64,000 nt of DNA, taken from Pseudomonas sp. MPC6. Its GTDB lineage: Bacteria; Pseudomonadota; Gammaproteobacteria; Pseudomonadales; Pseudomonadaceae. Below the pieces are notes generated by a model. It saw nothing but the letters and a program-made list of their open reading frames with translations, was not told where the DNA came from and did no database searches. The translations under genes were made by a program, and so were the position numbers. Below, in pieces: positions 37,363 through 46,309 of the stretch. Numbering within the stretch: the stretch's first letter is position 1; every line of letters starts with the position of its first letter. The stretch is taken from the NCBI RefSeq assembly GCF_006094435.1, contig NZ_CP034783.1:1887001-1951000 (forward strand), written 5' to 3'.

Positions 37363-37628
37363 GAGAGCCAGGTCGGCCCGTAGGCCGCCTCGGCTTTTGC
37401 TTTTGCTGTGCGCGCCCCCTCGAGAGGCCGAGTGGAGGTTCTGCGCAGTGGGCAACCCGGCATGGATGCCGGGTTAGCCGCCCCCGGCCATGGATGGCCG
37501 ATGGCGGCGGGCCCACGGAGCAGGACCGGAGCGAGGGCATGCCGAGCCTAGGCGAGGCACCGAACGAAAGGGGCAAGAGCGTTTGGTTACTTTGCGCTTT
37601 TCAAAGTGACCCGCTGTAAGAGCGGAAC
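37363..37628. repeat. Right arm of the ~265-bp imperfect inverted repeat
   Basis: Reverse complement of 36904-37170 with scattered changes. The hairpin equivalent to the left one is at 37454-37475 (AACCCGGCAT and partner); two of its base pairs differ from the left copy by paired changes that keep the stem. The palindrome CGGCCATGGATGGCCG is also kept. Confidence 0.85.
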
Positions 37629-37699
37629 CGTCAGCGGCCATGCCCGCAGCAACGGATATGTACACGTTCAACAAAAGGCGGCAACGCCCCTAACCGCAA

Positions 37700-38554
37700 T
37701 CAACCGTGCAGCGTTTCCGCCGCATACAGCGTATTTTCCAGCAGGCACGCGCGCGTCATCGGGCCAACGCCACCCGGCACCGGCGTAATCCAGCCAGCGC
37801 GGGGCAGGGCGGTGTCGTAGATCACGTCACCCACCAGCTTGCCGTCTGCCTGGCGATTGATGCCGACGTCGATCACGATCGCGCCTTCCTTGATCCACTC
37901 GCCCTTCACCAGCCCCGGCTTGCCGGCAGCCACCACGACCAGGTCGGCACGGCCGACGTGGCCCGCCAGGTCCTTGGTAAAGCGGTGGGTGACAGTCACG
38001 GTGCAGCCGGCCAGCAACAGCTCCATCGCCATCGGGCGGCCAACGATGTTGGAGGCGCCGACAATCACCGCGTCCATCCCGTAAAGATCGGCACCGGTGC
38101 TTTCCAGCAGCGCCATGATCCCTTTAGGGGTGCACGGACGCAGCAACGGAATACGCTGGGCCAGGCGACCGACGTTATAAGGGTGGAAACCGTCGACGTC
38201 CTTGTCCGGACGAATGCGCTCCAGCAATCGGGAGGCGTCCAGGTGTTCAGGTAAAGGCAGCTGAAGCAGAACGCCGTCGATTGCCGGGTCGTCGTTCAGG
38301 CGATCGATCAGATCGGTCAGTGCTTCTTGAGTGGTTTCAGAAGGCAGGTCATAAGCTTGGGACAGAAAGCCGACCTCTTCACAGTCTTTACGCTTGTGCG
38401 AGACATAAACCTGAGAGGCAGGATCGCTGCCGACCAGGATCACCGCGAGGCCGGGCGTGCGCAGGCCTTGCTGGCGACGCTCGGTGACGCGTTTGGCGAT
38501 CTGCTGGCGCAGGCTGGCGGCGATCGATTTGCCGTCGATTAGTTGTGCAGTCAT
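37700..38554 (-). CDS. folD: Methylenetetrahydrofolate dehydrogenase/cyclohydrolase
   Basis: Bifunctional FolD, 284 residues, interconverting 5,10-methylene- and 10-formyl-tetrahydrofolate with NADP. Signatures: [22 protein letters not shown] with the catalytic Lys, [22 protein letters not shown], and [26 protein letters not shown] for the nucleotide site, then IDVGINR and [13 protein letters not shown]. Located before the tRNA-tig-clp block, as in other Pseudomonas. Confidence 0.96.
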   Translation of the reverse strand: MTAQLIDGKSIAASLRQQIAKRVTERRQQGLRTPGLAVILVGSDPASQVYVSHKRKDCEEVGFLSQAYDLPSETTQEALTDLIDRLNDDPAIDGVLLQLPLPEHLDASRLLERIRPDKDVDGFHPYNVGRLAQRIPLLRPCTPKGIMALLESTGADLYGMDAVIVGASNIVGRPMAMELLLAGCTVTVTHRFTKDLAGHVGRADLVVVAAGKPGLVKGEWIKEGAIVIDVGINRQADGKLVGDVIYDTALPRAGWITPVPGGVGPMTRACLLENTLYAAETLHG

Positions 38555-38655
38555 TGCGCGTGATTAACCATCGAGAGGTGAAAAAAAGAGAGCGCATTCT
38601 CGCATGTCAGGAGGTGAGGGCAAAGGCGCTTGGTCTGCAAATTCCCCTAACCCCT

Positions 38656-38712
38656 TTAATTAAATGAATTTTTTTTAAAAAAGAGTTGACGACCTTCAGG
38701 GTCACCTATAAC
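38656..38712 (+). promoter_or_regulatory. Promoter of the tRNA cluster
   Basis: TTGACG at 38686-38691 and TATAAC at 38707-38712, 15 bp apart, preceded by a strongly A/T-rich tract (38657-38684) that looks like an UP element. Typical of stable-RNA promoters, though the spacer is short. The first tRNA starts about 110 bp downstream. Confidence 0.65.
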
Positions 38713-38833
38713 ATTCGTCGCACTTGTCGGGCACAGCCTAGCACTGGTTAAGAAGGTTGAGCGGAGTTGATGTTTGATTCGGCGAGACTGAAAGCACTTA
38801 GTTTGTAATCGTCCAAGAATACAGATTAACAAG

Positions 38834-38910
38834 GCGCCCGTAGCTCAGCTGGATAGAGCATCCGCCTTCTAAGCGGATGGTCGCAGGTTCGAGTCCTGCC
38901 GGGTGCGCCA
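38834..38910 (+). tRNA. tRNA-Arg (TCT)
   Basis: Full cloverleaf of 77 nt: acceptor GCGCCCG with CGGGTGC, D-arm with AGCTCAGCTGGATAGAGC, anticodon loop CTTCTAA reading TCT, T-loop GGTTCGAGTCC, encoded CCA. Confidence 0.96.
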
Positions 38911-38958
38911 TTAGGCAGCTTTGGCACAAGTAACGCAACATGGCAACATGGCAATATG

Positions 38959-39034
38959 GTGGGCGTAGCTCAGTTGGTAGAGCACGGGATTGTGACTCCC
39001 GTTGTCGAGGGTTCGATCCCCTTCGTCCACCCCA
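38959..39034 (+). tRNA. tRNA-His (GTG)
   Basis: A 76-nt tRNA with the extra 5' G before GTGGGCG pairing CGTCCAC, anticodon loop ATTGTGA (GTG), T-loop GGTTCGATCCC and CCA. Second gene of the cluster. Confidence 0.96.
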
Positions 39035-39042
39035 TATTTAGA

Positions 39043-39075
39043 AAGGCGCCAGATTAACAGTCTGGCGCCTTTGCT
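39043..39075 (+). terminator. Terminator-like hairpin after tRNA-His
   Basis: GGCGCCAGA and TCTGGCGCC form a 9-bp stem around a short TTAACAG loop, followed by TTTGCTTT. It lies between tRNA-His and tRNA-Leu. Confidence 0.7.
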
Positions 39076-39090
39076 TTAAAAGCTTGATAC

Positions 39091-39175
39091 GCGGATGTGG
39101 TGGAATTGGTAGACACACTGGATTTAGGTTCCAGCGCCGCAAGGTGTGAGAGTTCGAGTCTCTCCGTCCGCACCA
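39091..39175 (+). tRNA. tRNA-Leu (TAG)
   Basis: An 85-nt class II tRNA: acceptor GCGGATG with CGTCCGC, anticodon loop ATTTAGG (TAG), a long variable arm, T-loop AGTTCGAGTCT and CCA. Confidence 0.95.
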
Positions 39176-39196
39176 TACAAGTCGCTATTTAATAGC

Positions 39197-39240
39197 AGAA
39201 AACGGCGCAGCACCTGAAAAGGGCTGCGCCGTTTTTGTTT
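39197..39240 (+). terminator. Terminator of the tRNA cluster
   Basis: AAACGGCGCAGC and GCTGCGCCGTTT pair around CACCTGAAAAGG, followed by a T-rich tail. It closes the tRNA operon. Confidence 0.92.
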
Positions 39241-39485
39241 TAGAAGTCGACATTTTCAAGGCAACCGCGGGTTCCGGGTTGAGAGGGCAGGTCGGCTCGT
39301 CGCATTTTTGTTTCTCGATGATGCCGATTCGCCCGCTGTCAGGGGTGCATGACCGCTTCCTCCTATATATAGAAGGACTGCGGCAGAGCCTTGGCCTGAT
39401 TGACTGTATTTGCTAACAGGGCGAGGCATAACCGTTTGTCCCCGCCTATAAATTGCCTGCTGCTTTTTTACCCGTTTTCAGTAGG

Positions 39486-39514
39486 GTGACTTCTTGAGTT
39501 TGACCCACTAGAAT
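39486..39514 (+). promoter_or_regulatory. Candidate sigma-70 promoter of tig
   Basis: GTGACT at 39486-39491 and TAGAAT at 39509-39514 with a 17-bp spacer, about 60 bp before the tig ATG. The rest of the 400-bp gap from tRNA-Leu to tig shows only the tRNA terminator and a poly-T tract. Confidence 0.55.
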
Positions 39515-39575
39515 GCATGCCCTTGATTCTGGGGTCGGAAACGGCCGGCTAACGTCTGTGCAACGAGGAATATCC

Positions 39576-40886
39576 ATGCAAGTTTCTGTTGAAAATACTT
39601 CTGCTCTTGAGCGCCGCATGAGCATCACCGTGCCGGCTGAGCGCATCGAGACTCAGGTCAACAAGCGTCTGCAGCAGACTGCCCAAAAGGCCAAGATCGC
39701 TGGTTTCCGTCCAGGCAAAGTGCCGATGAGCGAAATCAAGCGTCGTTTCGGTGCCGATGCGCGCCAGGAAGCGGTAGGCGACGTGATCCAGTCTTCGTTC
39801 TACGAAGCGGTTGTCGAGCAAAAGCTGAACCCGGCCGGCGCGCCGTCGATCGAGCCTAAATCGATCGAAGCGGGCAAGGACCTGGAATACGTCGCGGTTT
39901 TCGAAGTGTTCCCTGAGTTCACCGTTGCCGGCTTCGAAGGTATCGCAGTCGAGCGCCTGAGCGCCGACGTGGCCGATGCCGACCTGGACAAGATGCTGGA
40001 CGTGCTGCGCAAGCAGAACACCCGTTTTGAAGTGGCCGATCGCGCTGCCCAGAACGAAGACCAGCTGAACATCGATTTCGTCGGCAAGGTCGACGGTGAA
40101 GTGTTCGCCGGCGGTTCCGCCAAAGGCACTCAGCTGGTGCTGGGTTCCGGCCGCATGATCCCTGGCTTCGAAGACGGCCTGGTTGGCGCCAAGGCCGGCG
40201 AAGAGCGCGTGCTGAACCTGACCTTCCCCGAGGACTATCAGAACCTCGACCTGGCAGGCAAAGCCGTTGAGTTCACCGTGACCGTGAACACTGTTTCCGA
40301 GCCAAAACTGCCAGAGCTGAACGAAGAATTCTTCGCTCAATTCGGCATCAAGGAAACCGGCCTGGAAGGCTTCCGCACCGAAGTTCGCAAGAACATGGAG
40401 CGCGAACTGCGTCAGGCGATCAAGTCCAAGGTCAAGAACCAGGTCATGGACGGTCTGCTCGAGACCAACCCGATCGAAGTGCCTAAGGCGCTGCTGTCCA
40501 ACGAAGTCGACCGTCTGCGCGTGCAGGCTGTTCAACAGTTCGGCGGCAACATCAAGCCTGACCAACTGCCGGCCGAGCTGTTCGAAGAACAAGCCAAGCG
40601 CCGCGTAGTCCTGGGCCTGATCGTGGCTGAAGTGGTCAAGCAATTCGACCTCAAGCCTGACGAAGCCCGCGTTCGCGAAATGATCCAGGAAATGGCTTCG
40701 GCCTACCAGGAGCCAGAGCAGGTTGTGTCCTGGTACTACAAGAACGACCAGCAGCTGAACGAAGTTCGTTCGGTTGTGCTTGAAGAACAAGTTGTGGATA
40801 CTGTTCTGCAGAAAGCTAGCGTGACCGATAAATCGGTCTCTTACGAAGAAGCGGTCAAGCCGGTAGAAGCTCCACAAGCCGACTGA
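39576..40886 (+). CDS. tig: Trigger factor, ribosome-associated chaperone
   Basis: Trigger factor of 436 residues, with peptidyl-prolyl isomerase activity, docked at the ribosome exit tunnel. The ribosome-binding signature is [17 protein letters not shown] (residues about 43-60), the FKBP-like domain spans about 150-245 ([23 protein letters not shown]), and the long helical C-terminal arms follow. GAGGAA precedes the ATG at 39576; the upstream ATG at 39513 sits just after the promoter and is unlikely. First of tig-clpP-clpX-lon. Confidence 0.96.
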   Translation: MQVSVENTSALERRMSITVPAERIETQVNKRLQQTAQKAKIAGFRPGKVPMSEIKRRFGADARQEAVGDVIQSSFYEAVVEQKLNPAGAPSIEPKSIEAGKDLEYVAVFEVFPEFTVAGFEGIAVERLSADVADADLDKMLDVLRKQNTRFEVADRAAQNEDQLNIDFVGKVDGEVFAGGSAKGTQLVLGSGRMIPGFEDGLVGAKAGEERVLNLTFPEDYQNLDLAGKAVEFTVTVNTVSEPKLPELNEEFFAQFGIKETGLEGFRTEVRKNMERELRQAIKSKVKNQVMDGLLETNPIEVPKALLSNEVDRLRVQAVQQFGGNIKPDQLPAELFEEQAKRRVVLGLIVAEVVKQFDLKPDEARVREMIQEMASAYQEPEQVVSWYYKNDQQLNEVRSVVLEEQVVDTVLQKASVTDKSVSYEEAVKPVEAPQAD

Positions 40887-40911
40887 TTGATTTTGCGTTA
40901 GAAGTACACAC

Positions 40912-40939
40912 CATAAGCCAGCTCTCGAGCTGGCTTATG
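40912..40939 (+). terminator. Stem-loop between tig and clpP
   Basis: CATAAGCCAGCT and AGCTGGCTTATG form a perfect 12-bp stem with a CTCG tetraloop. No T-run follows, so it is probably a processing, stability or attenuation hairpin. It overlaps the alternative upstream clpP ATG at 40937. Confidence 0.6.
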
Positions 40940-40978
40940 CGTATTCAAGACAAAACTATTTGGGAGCGACTGCAGAGC

Positions 40979-41614
40979 ATGTTCCGTAATTCTTATATTC
41001 AGCAGAACTCTGATATCCAGGCCGCAGGCGGCCTGGTCCCGATGGTTGTCGAGCAATCCGCTCGCGGCGAGCGCGCCTATGACATCTACTCGCGTCTTCT
41101 CAAGGAGCGAGTGATCTTCCTGGTTGGGCCGGTAGAGGACTACATGGCCAACCTGATTTGCGCGCAGCTGCTGTTCCTTGAAGCGGAAAACCCGGACAAG
41201 GACATCCATCTCTACATCAACTCCCCGGGCGGTTCGGTGACGGCGGGCATGTCGATCTACGACACCATGCAGTTCATCAAGCCCAACGTGTCGACCACCT
41301 GTATCGGTCAGGCGTGCAGCATGGGCGCGTTCCTGCTGACGGCCGGTGCCGCCGGCAAGCGTTACTGCCTGCCGAACTCGCGTGTGATGATTCACCAGCC
41401 ACTGGGCGGTTTCCAGGGCCAGGCGTCGGATATCGAAATCCATGCCAAGGAAATCCTCTTCATTCGCGAGCGTCTCAACACGTTGATGGCCAAGCACAGT
41501 GGACACACGCTCGAAGAGATCGAGCGCGACACCAACCGCGACAACTTCATGAGTGCAGAAGCCGCCCGTGAATACGGGTTGATCGATCAAGTGATCGACC
41601 AGCGCCCCGCTTAA
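40979..41614 (+). CDS. clpP: ATP-dependent Clp protease proteolytic subunit
   Basis: Serine protease subunit ClpP, 211 residues, forming the 14-mer chamber used with ClpX and ClpA. Catalytic triad: Ser114 in QACSMGAF, His139 in MIHQPLGG, Asp188 in [18 protein letters not shown] is the oxyanion region. The ATG at 40979 gives the family N-terminus ([11 protein letters not shown]); the upstream in-frame ATG lies inside the hairpin. Operon with clpX. Confidence 0.96.
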   Translation: MFRNSYIQQNSDIQAAGGLVPMVVEQSARGERAYDIYSRLLKERVIFLVGPVEDYMANLICAQLLFLEAENPDKDIHLYINSPGGSVTAGMSIYDTMQFIKPNVSTTCIGQACSMGAFLLTAGAAGKRYCLPNSRVMIHQPLGGFQGQASDIEIHAKEILFIRERLNTLMAKHSGHTLEEIERDTNRDNFMSAEAAREYGLIDQVIDQRPA

Positions 41615-41654
41615 AAGCAGCTCAAAATAGGGTCGGTCGGCTTGTCTGGCCACC

Positions 41655-41676
41655 TGCGGGCTTGAAAAAGCCCGCA
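41655..41676 (+). terminator. GAAA-capped hairpin between clpP and clpX
   Basis: TGCGGGCTT and AAGCCCGCA form a perfect 9-bp stem closed by GAAA, a stable tetraloop. No T-run; it lies 48 bp before clpX and may modulate read-through or RNA stability rather than end transcription. Confidence 0.6.
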
Positions 41677-41723
41677 ATAGCCTTCATCTTGTGTTGCAAG
41701 CCTATCGGATTTGGATCGAACGA

Positions 41724-43007
41724 ATGACTGACACCCGCAACGGCGAGGACAACGGCAAATTGCTCTATTGCTCCTTCTGCGGCAAAAGCCAGCATGAAGT
41801 ACGCAAATTGATTGCCGGCCCCTCGGTCTTCATTTGCGACGAGTGCGTCGACCTGTGCAATGACATCATCCGTGAGGAGGTGCAGGAAGCCCAGGCCGAG
41901 AGCAGCGCGCATAAATTGCCTTCGCCTAAAGAAATCAGCGGCATCCTTGATCAGTACGTGATTGGTCAGGAGCGTGCGAAAAAGGTTCTGGCCGTAGCGG
42001 TGTACAACCACTACAAGCGCTTGAACCAGCGTGACAAGAAGAATGACGACGTCGAACTCGGCAAGAGCAACATCTTGCTGATCGGCCCGACAGGCTCGGG
42101 TAAAACCCTGCTTGCCGAAACCCTGGCCCGCTTGCTGAACGTTCCGTTCACCATCGCCGACGCAACCACCCTCACCGAGGCGGGTTACGTGGGTGAAGAT
42201 GTCGAGAACATCATTCAGAAGCTGCTGCAGAAGTGCGATTACGACGTGGAAAAGGCCCAGATGGGCATTGTCTACATCGATGAGATCGACAAGATCTCGC
42301 GCAAGTCTGACAACCCGTCGATCACCCGGGACGTTTCCGGTGAAGGCGTGCAGCAGGCCCTGCTGAAGTTGATCGAAGGCACGGTCGCTTCCGTTCCGCC
42401 CCAGGGCGGTCGCAAGCATCCGCAGCAGGAATTCCTTCAGGTCGACACCCGTAACATCCTGTTCATCTGCGGTGGTGCGTTCTCCGGTCTGGAAAAGGTT
42501 ATCCAAAACCGTTCCACCAAGGGCGGCATCGGTTTCAACGCAGAAGTGCGCAGCAAGGAAGAAGGCAAGAAAGTCGGTGAATCCCTGCGTGAAGTCGAAC
42601 CTGACGATCTGGTCAAGTTCGGTCTGATCCCGGAATTCGTCGGTCGTCTGCCGGTCCTGGCCACGCTGGACGAGCTTGACGAAGCTGCGTTGATGCAGAT
42701 TCTCACCGAGCCGAAAAATGCGCTGACCAAGCAGTATGCCAAGCTGTTCGAGATGGAAGGCGTAGACCTGGAATTCCGCGCCGACGCGCTGAAATCGGTC
42801 GCCAAACGTGCCCTGGAACGCAAGACCGGTGCCCGTGGACTGCGTTCGATCCTCGAAGGCGTCCTGCTCGACACCATGTACGAAATTCCCTCGCAGTCCG
42901 AGGTGAGTAAAGTCGTGATCGACGAAAGCGTCATAGAAGGCAAGTCCAAGCCACTGTATATCTACGAAAACAGTGAGCCGGCTGCCAAGGCAGCGCCAGA
43001 CGCCTAA
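41724..43007 (+). CDS. clpX: ATP-dependent Clp protease ATP-binding subunit ClpX
   Basis: AAA+ unfoldase, 427 residues. The N-terminal zinc-binding domain has Cys 16, 19, 38 and 41 (CSFC, CDEC). Walker A is GPTGSGKT, Walker [11 protein letters not shown], and the ClpP-docking IGF-type loop region is within [14 protein letters not shown]. The ATG at 41724 gives the normal start MTDTRNG. Delivers substrates to ClpP; follows it at 110 bp. Confidence 0.97.
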   Translation: MTDTRNGEDNGKLLYCSFCGKSQHEVRKLIAGPSVFICDECVDLCNDIIREEVQEAQAESSAHKLPSPKEISGILDQYVIGQERAKKVLAVAVYNHYKRLNQRDKKNDDVELGKSNILLIGPTGSGKTLLAETLARLLNVPFTIADATTLTEAGYVGEDVENIIQKLLQKCDYDVEKAQMGIVYIDEIDKISRKSDNPSITRDVSGEGVQQALLKLIEGTVASVPPQGGRKHPQQEFLQVDTRNILFICGGAFSGLEKVIQNRSTKGGIGFNAEVRSKEEGKKVGESLREVEPDDLVKFGLIPEFVGRLPVLATLDELDEAALMQILTEPKNALTKQYAKLFEMEGVDLEFRADALKSVAKRALERKTGARGLRSILEGVLLDTMYEIPSQSEVSKVVIDESVIEGKSKPLYIYENSEPAAKAAPDA

Positions 43008-43029
43008 GCGTCACGCTGCTGGAACACAG

Positions 43030-43050
43030 AAGGGGCCTTCGGGCCCCTTT
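43030..43050 (+). terminator. Terminator after clpX
   Basis: AAGGGGCC and GGCCCCTT around a TTCG tetraloop, followed by a weak T-rich tail (TGCTATTGT). Confidence 0.8.
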
Positions 43051-43060
43051 GCTATTGTGG

Positions 43061-43088
43061 TGTAGGAGCTGGCTTGCCAGCGAAGGCG
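43061..43088. repeat. Single REP sequence
   Basis: TGTAGGAGCTGGCTTGCCAG then CGAAGGCG, an unpaired REP between clpX and lon. Confidence 0.85.
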
Positions 43089-43258
43089 CCCAGCCGACAC
43101 GATTTTAATGTCTAACCTGAACACGTCAGGCCCACGACAGACCGCAATCTTTTAAGCCATTCTTTTATCCGCTTGTTTTTTTCCAAACCAGCCCCCATCT
43201 TGGTTTCAAGCTGACATCCATCTGTTTACGGCCTTACGGCCGCCGTAGAGGCGAAATC

Positions 43259-45655
43259 ATGAAGACGACCATCGAATTGCCTCTCCTGCCATTGCGTGAT
43301 GTTGTGGTTTATCCGCACATGGTTATCCCGCTGTTCGTGGGGCGCGAGAAATCCATCGAAGCCCTCGAGGCAGCGATGACCGGCGACAAGCAGATCCTTC
43401 TGCTGGCTCAGAGAAACCCTGCTGACGACGATCCCGGTGAAGATGCACTCTATCGCGTAGGTACCATTGCGACCGTTCTGCAGCTGCTCAAGCTGCCTGA
43501 CGGCACGGTCAAGGTTTTGGTCGAAGGTGAGCAGCGGGGCGCCGTGGAGCGCTTCAGCGTAGTCGACGGCCATTGCCGCGCCGAAGTCTCGCTGATCGAC
43601 GAAACCGACGCGCCCGAGCGCGAGTCGGAAGTGTTTGTGCGCAGCTTGCTGGCTCAGTTCGAACAATATGTGCAGCTGGGCAAGAAAGTCCCGGCTGAAG
43701 TCCTGTCGTCGCTCAACAGCATCGACGAGCCAGGCCGCCTGGTCGACACCATGGCCGCGCACATGGCCCTGAAGATCGAGCAGAAGCAGGAAATCCTCGA
43801 AATCATCGATTTGTCGGCCCGGGTCGAACACGTCCTGGCGTTGCTGGATGCCGAGATCGACCTGCTGCAAGTCGAAAAACGCATTCGCGGTCGCGTCAAG
43901 AAACAAATGGAGCGCAGCCAGCGCGAGTACTACCTGAATGAGCAGATGAAGGCCATCCAGAAAGAACTCGGCGACAGCGACGAAGGCCACAACGAAATCG
44001 AAGAGCTGAAAAAGCGCATCGATGCCGCCGGTCTGCCGAAGGATGCCCTGGCCAAGGCCCAGGGCGAGCTGAACAAGCTGAAACAAATGTCGCCCATGTC
44101 CGCGGAAGCGACCGTGGTGCGTTCCTACATCGACTGGCTGGTCCAGGTGCCGTGGAAGGCGCAAAGCAAGGTGCGTCTGGACCTGGCTCGTGCCGAAGAC
44201 ATCCTCGACGCCGACCACTACGGCCTCGAAGAAGTCAAAGAGCGGATCCTCGAATACCTCGCCGTGCAAAAGCGCGTGAAGAAGATTCGCGGTCCGGTGT
44301 TGTGCCTGGTCGGTCCTCCGGGGGTGGGTAAAACCTCGCTGGCGGAGTCGATTGCCCACGCCACCAACCGCAAATTCGTGCGCATGGCCCTCGGCGGTGT
44401 GCGCGATGAAGCGGAAATCCGCGGTCATCGCCGGACTTACATCGGATCGATGCCGGGAAGATTGATTCAAAAGATGACTAAAGTGGGGGTGCGCAACCCG
44501 CTGTTCCTGCTCGATGAAATCGACAAGATGGGCAGCGACATGCGCGGCGATCCGGCCTCGGCGTTGCTGGAAGTGCTCGATCCCGAGCAGAACCACAACT
44601 TCAACGATCACTATCTGGAAGTCGACTACGACCTGTCCGACGTGATGTTCCTGTGCACCTCGAACTCCATGAACATTCCGCCGGCGCTGCTGGACCGGAT
44701 GGAAGTGATTCGTCTGCCGGGCTACACCGAAGACGAGAAGATCAACATCGCCGTCAAATACCTTTCGCCGAAGCAGATCACGGCCAACGGCTTGAAGAAA
44801 GGCGAGCTCGAATTCGACGCCGAAGCGATCCGCGACATCATCCGCTACTACACCCGCGAAGCCGGTGTACGGGGGCTGGAGCGCCAGATTGCCAAGGTTT
44901 GCCGCAAGGCGGTCAAAGAGCATGCGATGGAAAAACGCTTCTCGGTGAAGGTCACGGCCGACATGCTGGAGCATTTCCTCGGCGTGCGTAAATTCCGCTA
45001 CGGCCTGGCCGAATCCCAGGATCAGGTCGGCCAGGTCACCGGCCTGGCGTGGACGCAGGTGGGCGGCGAGTTGCTGACCATCGAAGCCGCGGTCGTTCCC
45101 GGCAAGGGGCAACTGATCAAGACCGGTTCCCTGGGTGACGTGATGGTCGAATCGATCACGGCGGCCTTGACCGTGGTGCGCAGCCGCGCGAAGAGCCTGG
45201 GGATCCCCCTGGACTTCCACGAGAAGCGCGACACGCACATCCATATGCCGGAAGGGGCGACCCCGAAGGATGGCCCTAGCGCCGGTGTAGGCATGTGCAC
45301 GGCCCTGGTCTCGGCATTGACCGGGATTCCGGTACGCGCAGACGTCGCCATGACCGGTGAAATCACCCTGCGTGGCCAGGTGCTGGCGATTGGCGGTCTG
45401 AAAGAGAAACTGCTCGCGGCTCACCGTGGTGGAATCAAGACGGTGATCATTCCTGAAGAGAACGTACGCGATTTGAAGGAAATTCCTGACAATATCAAAG
45501 CCGATCTTCAGATTAAACCGGTTAAATGGATTGACGAGGTCCTGCAAATTGCGCTGCAATACGCGCCGGAGCCCTTGCCTGATGTGGCTCCAGAGATTGT
45601 TGCAAAGGATGAAAAACGCGAGTCTGACTCTAAGGAAAGAATTAGCACGCATTAG
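43259..45655 (+). CDS. lon: ATP-dependent protease Lon
   Basis: Lon protease, 798 residues. The N-terminal substrate domain ([22 protein letters not shown]) is followed by a coiled-coil region, the AAA+ module with Walker A GPPGVGKT at residues 352-359, and the protease domain with catalytic Ser674 in KDGPSAGVG and Lys717 in the [12 protein letters not shown] region. Degrades misfolded and regulatory proteins. The start ATG follows AGAGGCG. It has its own gap from clpX with a terminator, so it is probably transcribed separately. Confidence 0.97.
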   Translation: MKTTIELPLLPLRDVVVYPHMVIPLFVGREKSIEALEAAMTGDKQILLLAQRNPADDDPGEDALYRVGTIATVLQLLKLPDGTVKVLVEGEQRGAVERFSVVDGHCRAEVSLIDETDAPERESEVFVRSLLAQFEQYVQLGKKVPAEVLSSLNSIDEPGRLVDTMAAHMALKIEQKQEILEIIDLSARVEHVLALLDAEIDLLQVEKRIRGRVKKQMERSQREYYLNEQMKAIQKELGDSDEGHNEIEELKKRIDAAGLPKDALAKAQGELNKLKQMSPMSAEATVVRSYIDWLVQVPWKAQSKVRLDLARAEDILDADHYGLEEVKERILEYLAVQKRVKKIRGPVLCLVGPPGVGKTSLAESIAHATNRKFVRMALGGVRDEAEIRGHRRTYIGSMPGRLIQKMTKVGVRNPLFLLDEIDKMGSDMRGDPASALLEVLDPEQNHNFNDHYLEVDYDLSDVMFLCTSNSMNIPPALLDRMEVIRLPGYTEDEKINIAVKYLSPKQITANGLKKGELEFDAEAIRDIIRYYTREAGVRGLERQIAKVCRKAVKEHAMEKRFSVKVTADMLEHFLGVRKFRYGLAESQDQVGQVTGLAWTQVGGELLTIEAAVVPGKGQLIKTGSLGDVMVESITAALTVVRSRAKSLGIPLDFHEKRDTHIHMPEGATPKDGPSAGVGMCTALVSALTGIPVRADVAMTGEITLRGQVLAIGGLKEKLLAAHRGGIKTVIIPEENVRDLKEIPDNIKADLQIKPVKWIDEVLQIALQYAPEPLPDVAPEIVAKDEKRESDSKERISTH

Positions 45656-45678
45656 TACGTATTTGCCTGGGGGGCTTG

Positions 45679-45707
45679 TTGACGCTTTTTAGAGCCCTTG
45701 TTATAAA
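45679..45707 (+). promoter_or_regulatory. Candidate promoter of hupB
   Basis: TTGACG at 45679-45684 and TATAAA at 45702-45707, spacer 17 bp. It lies about 100 bp before the hupB GTG start. Confidence 0.55.
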
Positions 45708-45803
45708 GCGGCTCTTCAGTGTCTGTAGGCCATTCAGCACTCGTTTTTTTGCTTTTACCAAAAAACTTAGAATCATACTCAAATAGATATAAGGGGACTT
45801 AGA

Positions 45804-46076
45804 GTGAACAAGTCGGAACTGATTGATGCTATCGCTGCATCCGCTGATATCCCGAAAGCTGCTGCTGGCCGTGCGCTGGACGCTGTAATCGAATCCGTCA
45901 CTGGCGCTCTCAAGGCTGGCGACTCTGTTGTTCTGGTGGGTTTCGGTACGTTCTCCGTCACCGATCGTCCAGCTCGCATTGGTCGTAACCCGCAGACCGG
46001 TAAGACGCTGGAAATCGCAGCCGCCAAAAAACCAGGTTTCAAAGCCGGTAAAGCACTGAAAGAAGCTGTCAACTAA
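45804..46076 (+). CDS. hupB: DNA-binding protein HU-beta
   Basis: Nucleoid protein HU-beta, 90 residues. [25 protein letters not shown] gives the N-terminal helices, [21 protein letters not shown] the DNA-binding beta arm with the intercalating Pro, and [15 protein letters not shown] the C-terminus. The start codon is GTG with AAGGGGA upstream. Found between lon and ppiD as usual in Pseudomonas. Confidence 0.97.
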   Translation: MNKSELIDAIAASADIPKAAAGRALDAVIESVTGALKAGDSVVLVGFGTFSVTDRPARIGRNPQTGKTLEIAAAKKPGFKAGKALKEAVN

Positions 46077-46129
46077 GTTCGATTCAGGTTTTTGCCTATC
46101 CGGGTCGGGGTCAAGCCTGACCTGGCAGC

Positions 46130-46207
46130 GGAGCGGTAGTCCAGTCGGCAAGTTGCCGTGCCGAGACACCGAGGGTCGCACGTTCGAGCCCTCGATCCGC
46201 TCCGCCA
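46130..46207 (+). pseudogene. tRNA-Asp-like element with intact acceptor stem and CCA
   Basis: A 78-nt segment that begins GGAGCGGTAGT and ends CCGCTCCGCCA like tRNA-Asp; the 7-bp acceptor stem is perfect and CCA is encoded. The interior is rearranged: no D-stem, a weak anticodon stem (GTG/CAC) with a 6-nt loop and no GTC anticodon, and a broken T-stem. Instead CGGCA/TGCCG and CGAGGG/CCCTCG can form two hairpins, giving a three-way junction. A terminator follows. Either a decayed tRNA-Asp or a tRNA-like RNA with another job. Confidence 0.75.
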
Positions 46208-46213
46208 GTTACG

Positions 46214-46245
46214 AGAAGGCGCATCCTCGGATGCGCCTTTCTTCT
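46214..46245 (+). terminator. Rho-independent terminator after tRNA-like element
   Basis: AAGGCGCATC and GATGCGCCTT around CTCG, followed by TCTTCT. It starts 7 bases after the CCA, as for a genuine tRNA gene. Confidence 0.88.
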
Positions 46246-46309
46246 ATCCGGATTCTACCCACGCTCCACGGTTGCCTAATTTTGAAGTTCAACCGTTTCT
46301 GGGGGACGC

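Noticed and set aside
36663..37383. Frames of 60-240 codons in the inverted-repeat region
   Set aside because: They follow the repeat and REP fragments, lack ribosome sites, and the matching frame is not kept in the other arm.
38959..39034. tRNA-His as a phage attachment site
   Set aside because: No integrase or foreign-looking DNA borders the tRNA cluster; the neighbours are the usual core genes.
43226..45652. 808-codon minus-strand frame opposite lon
   Set aside because: It is the shadow of lon, a certain gene; composition (Q/H/R/D runs) is non-natural and no family features appear. Similar long shadows oppose fadH, tig and ppiD.
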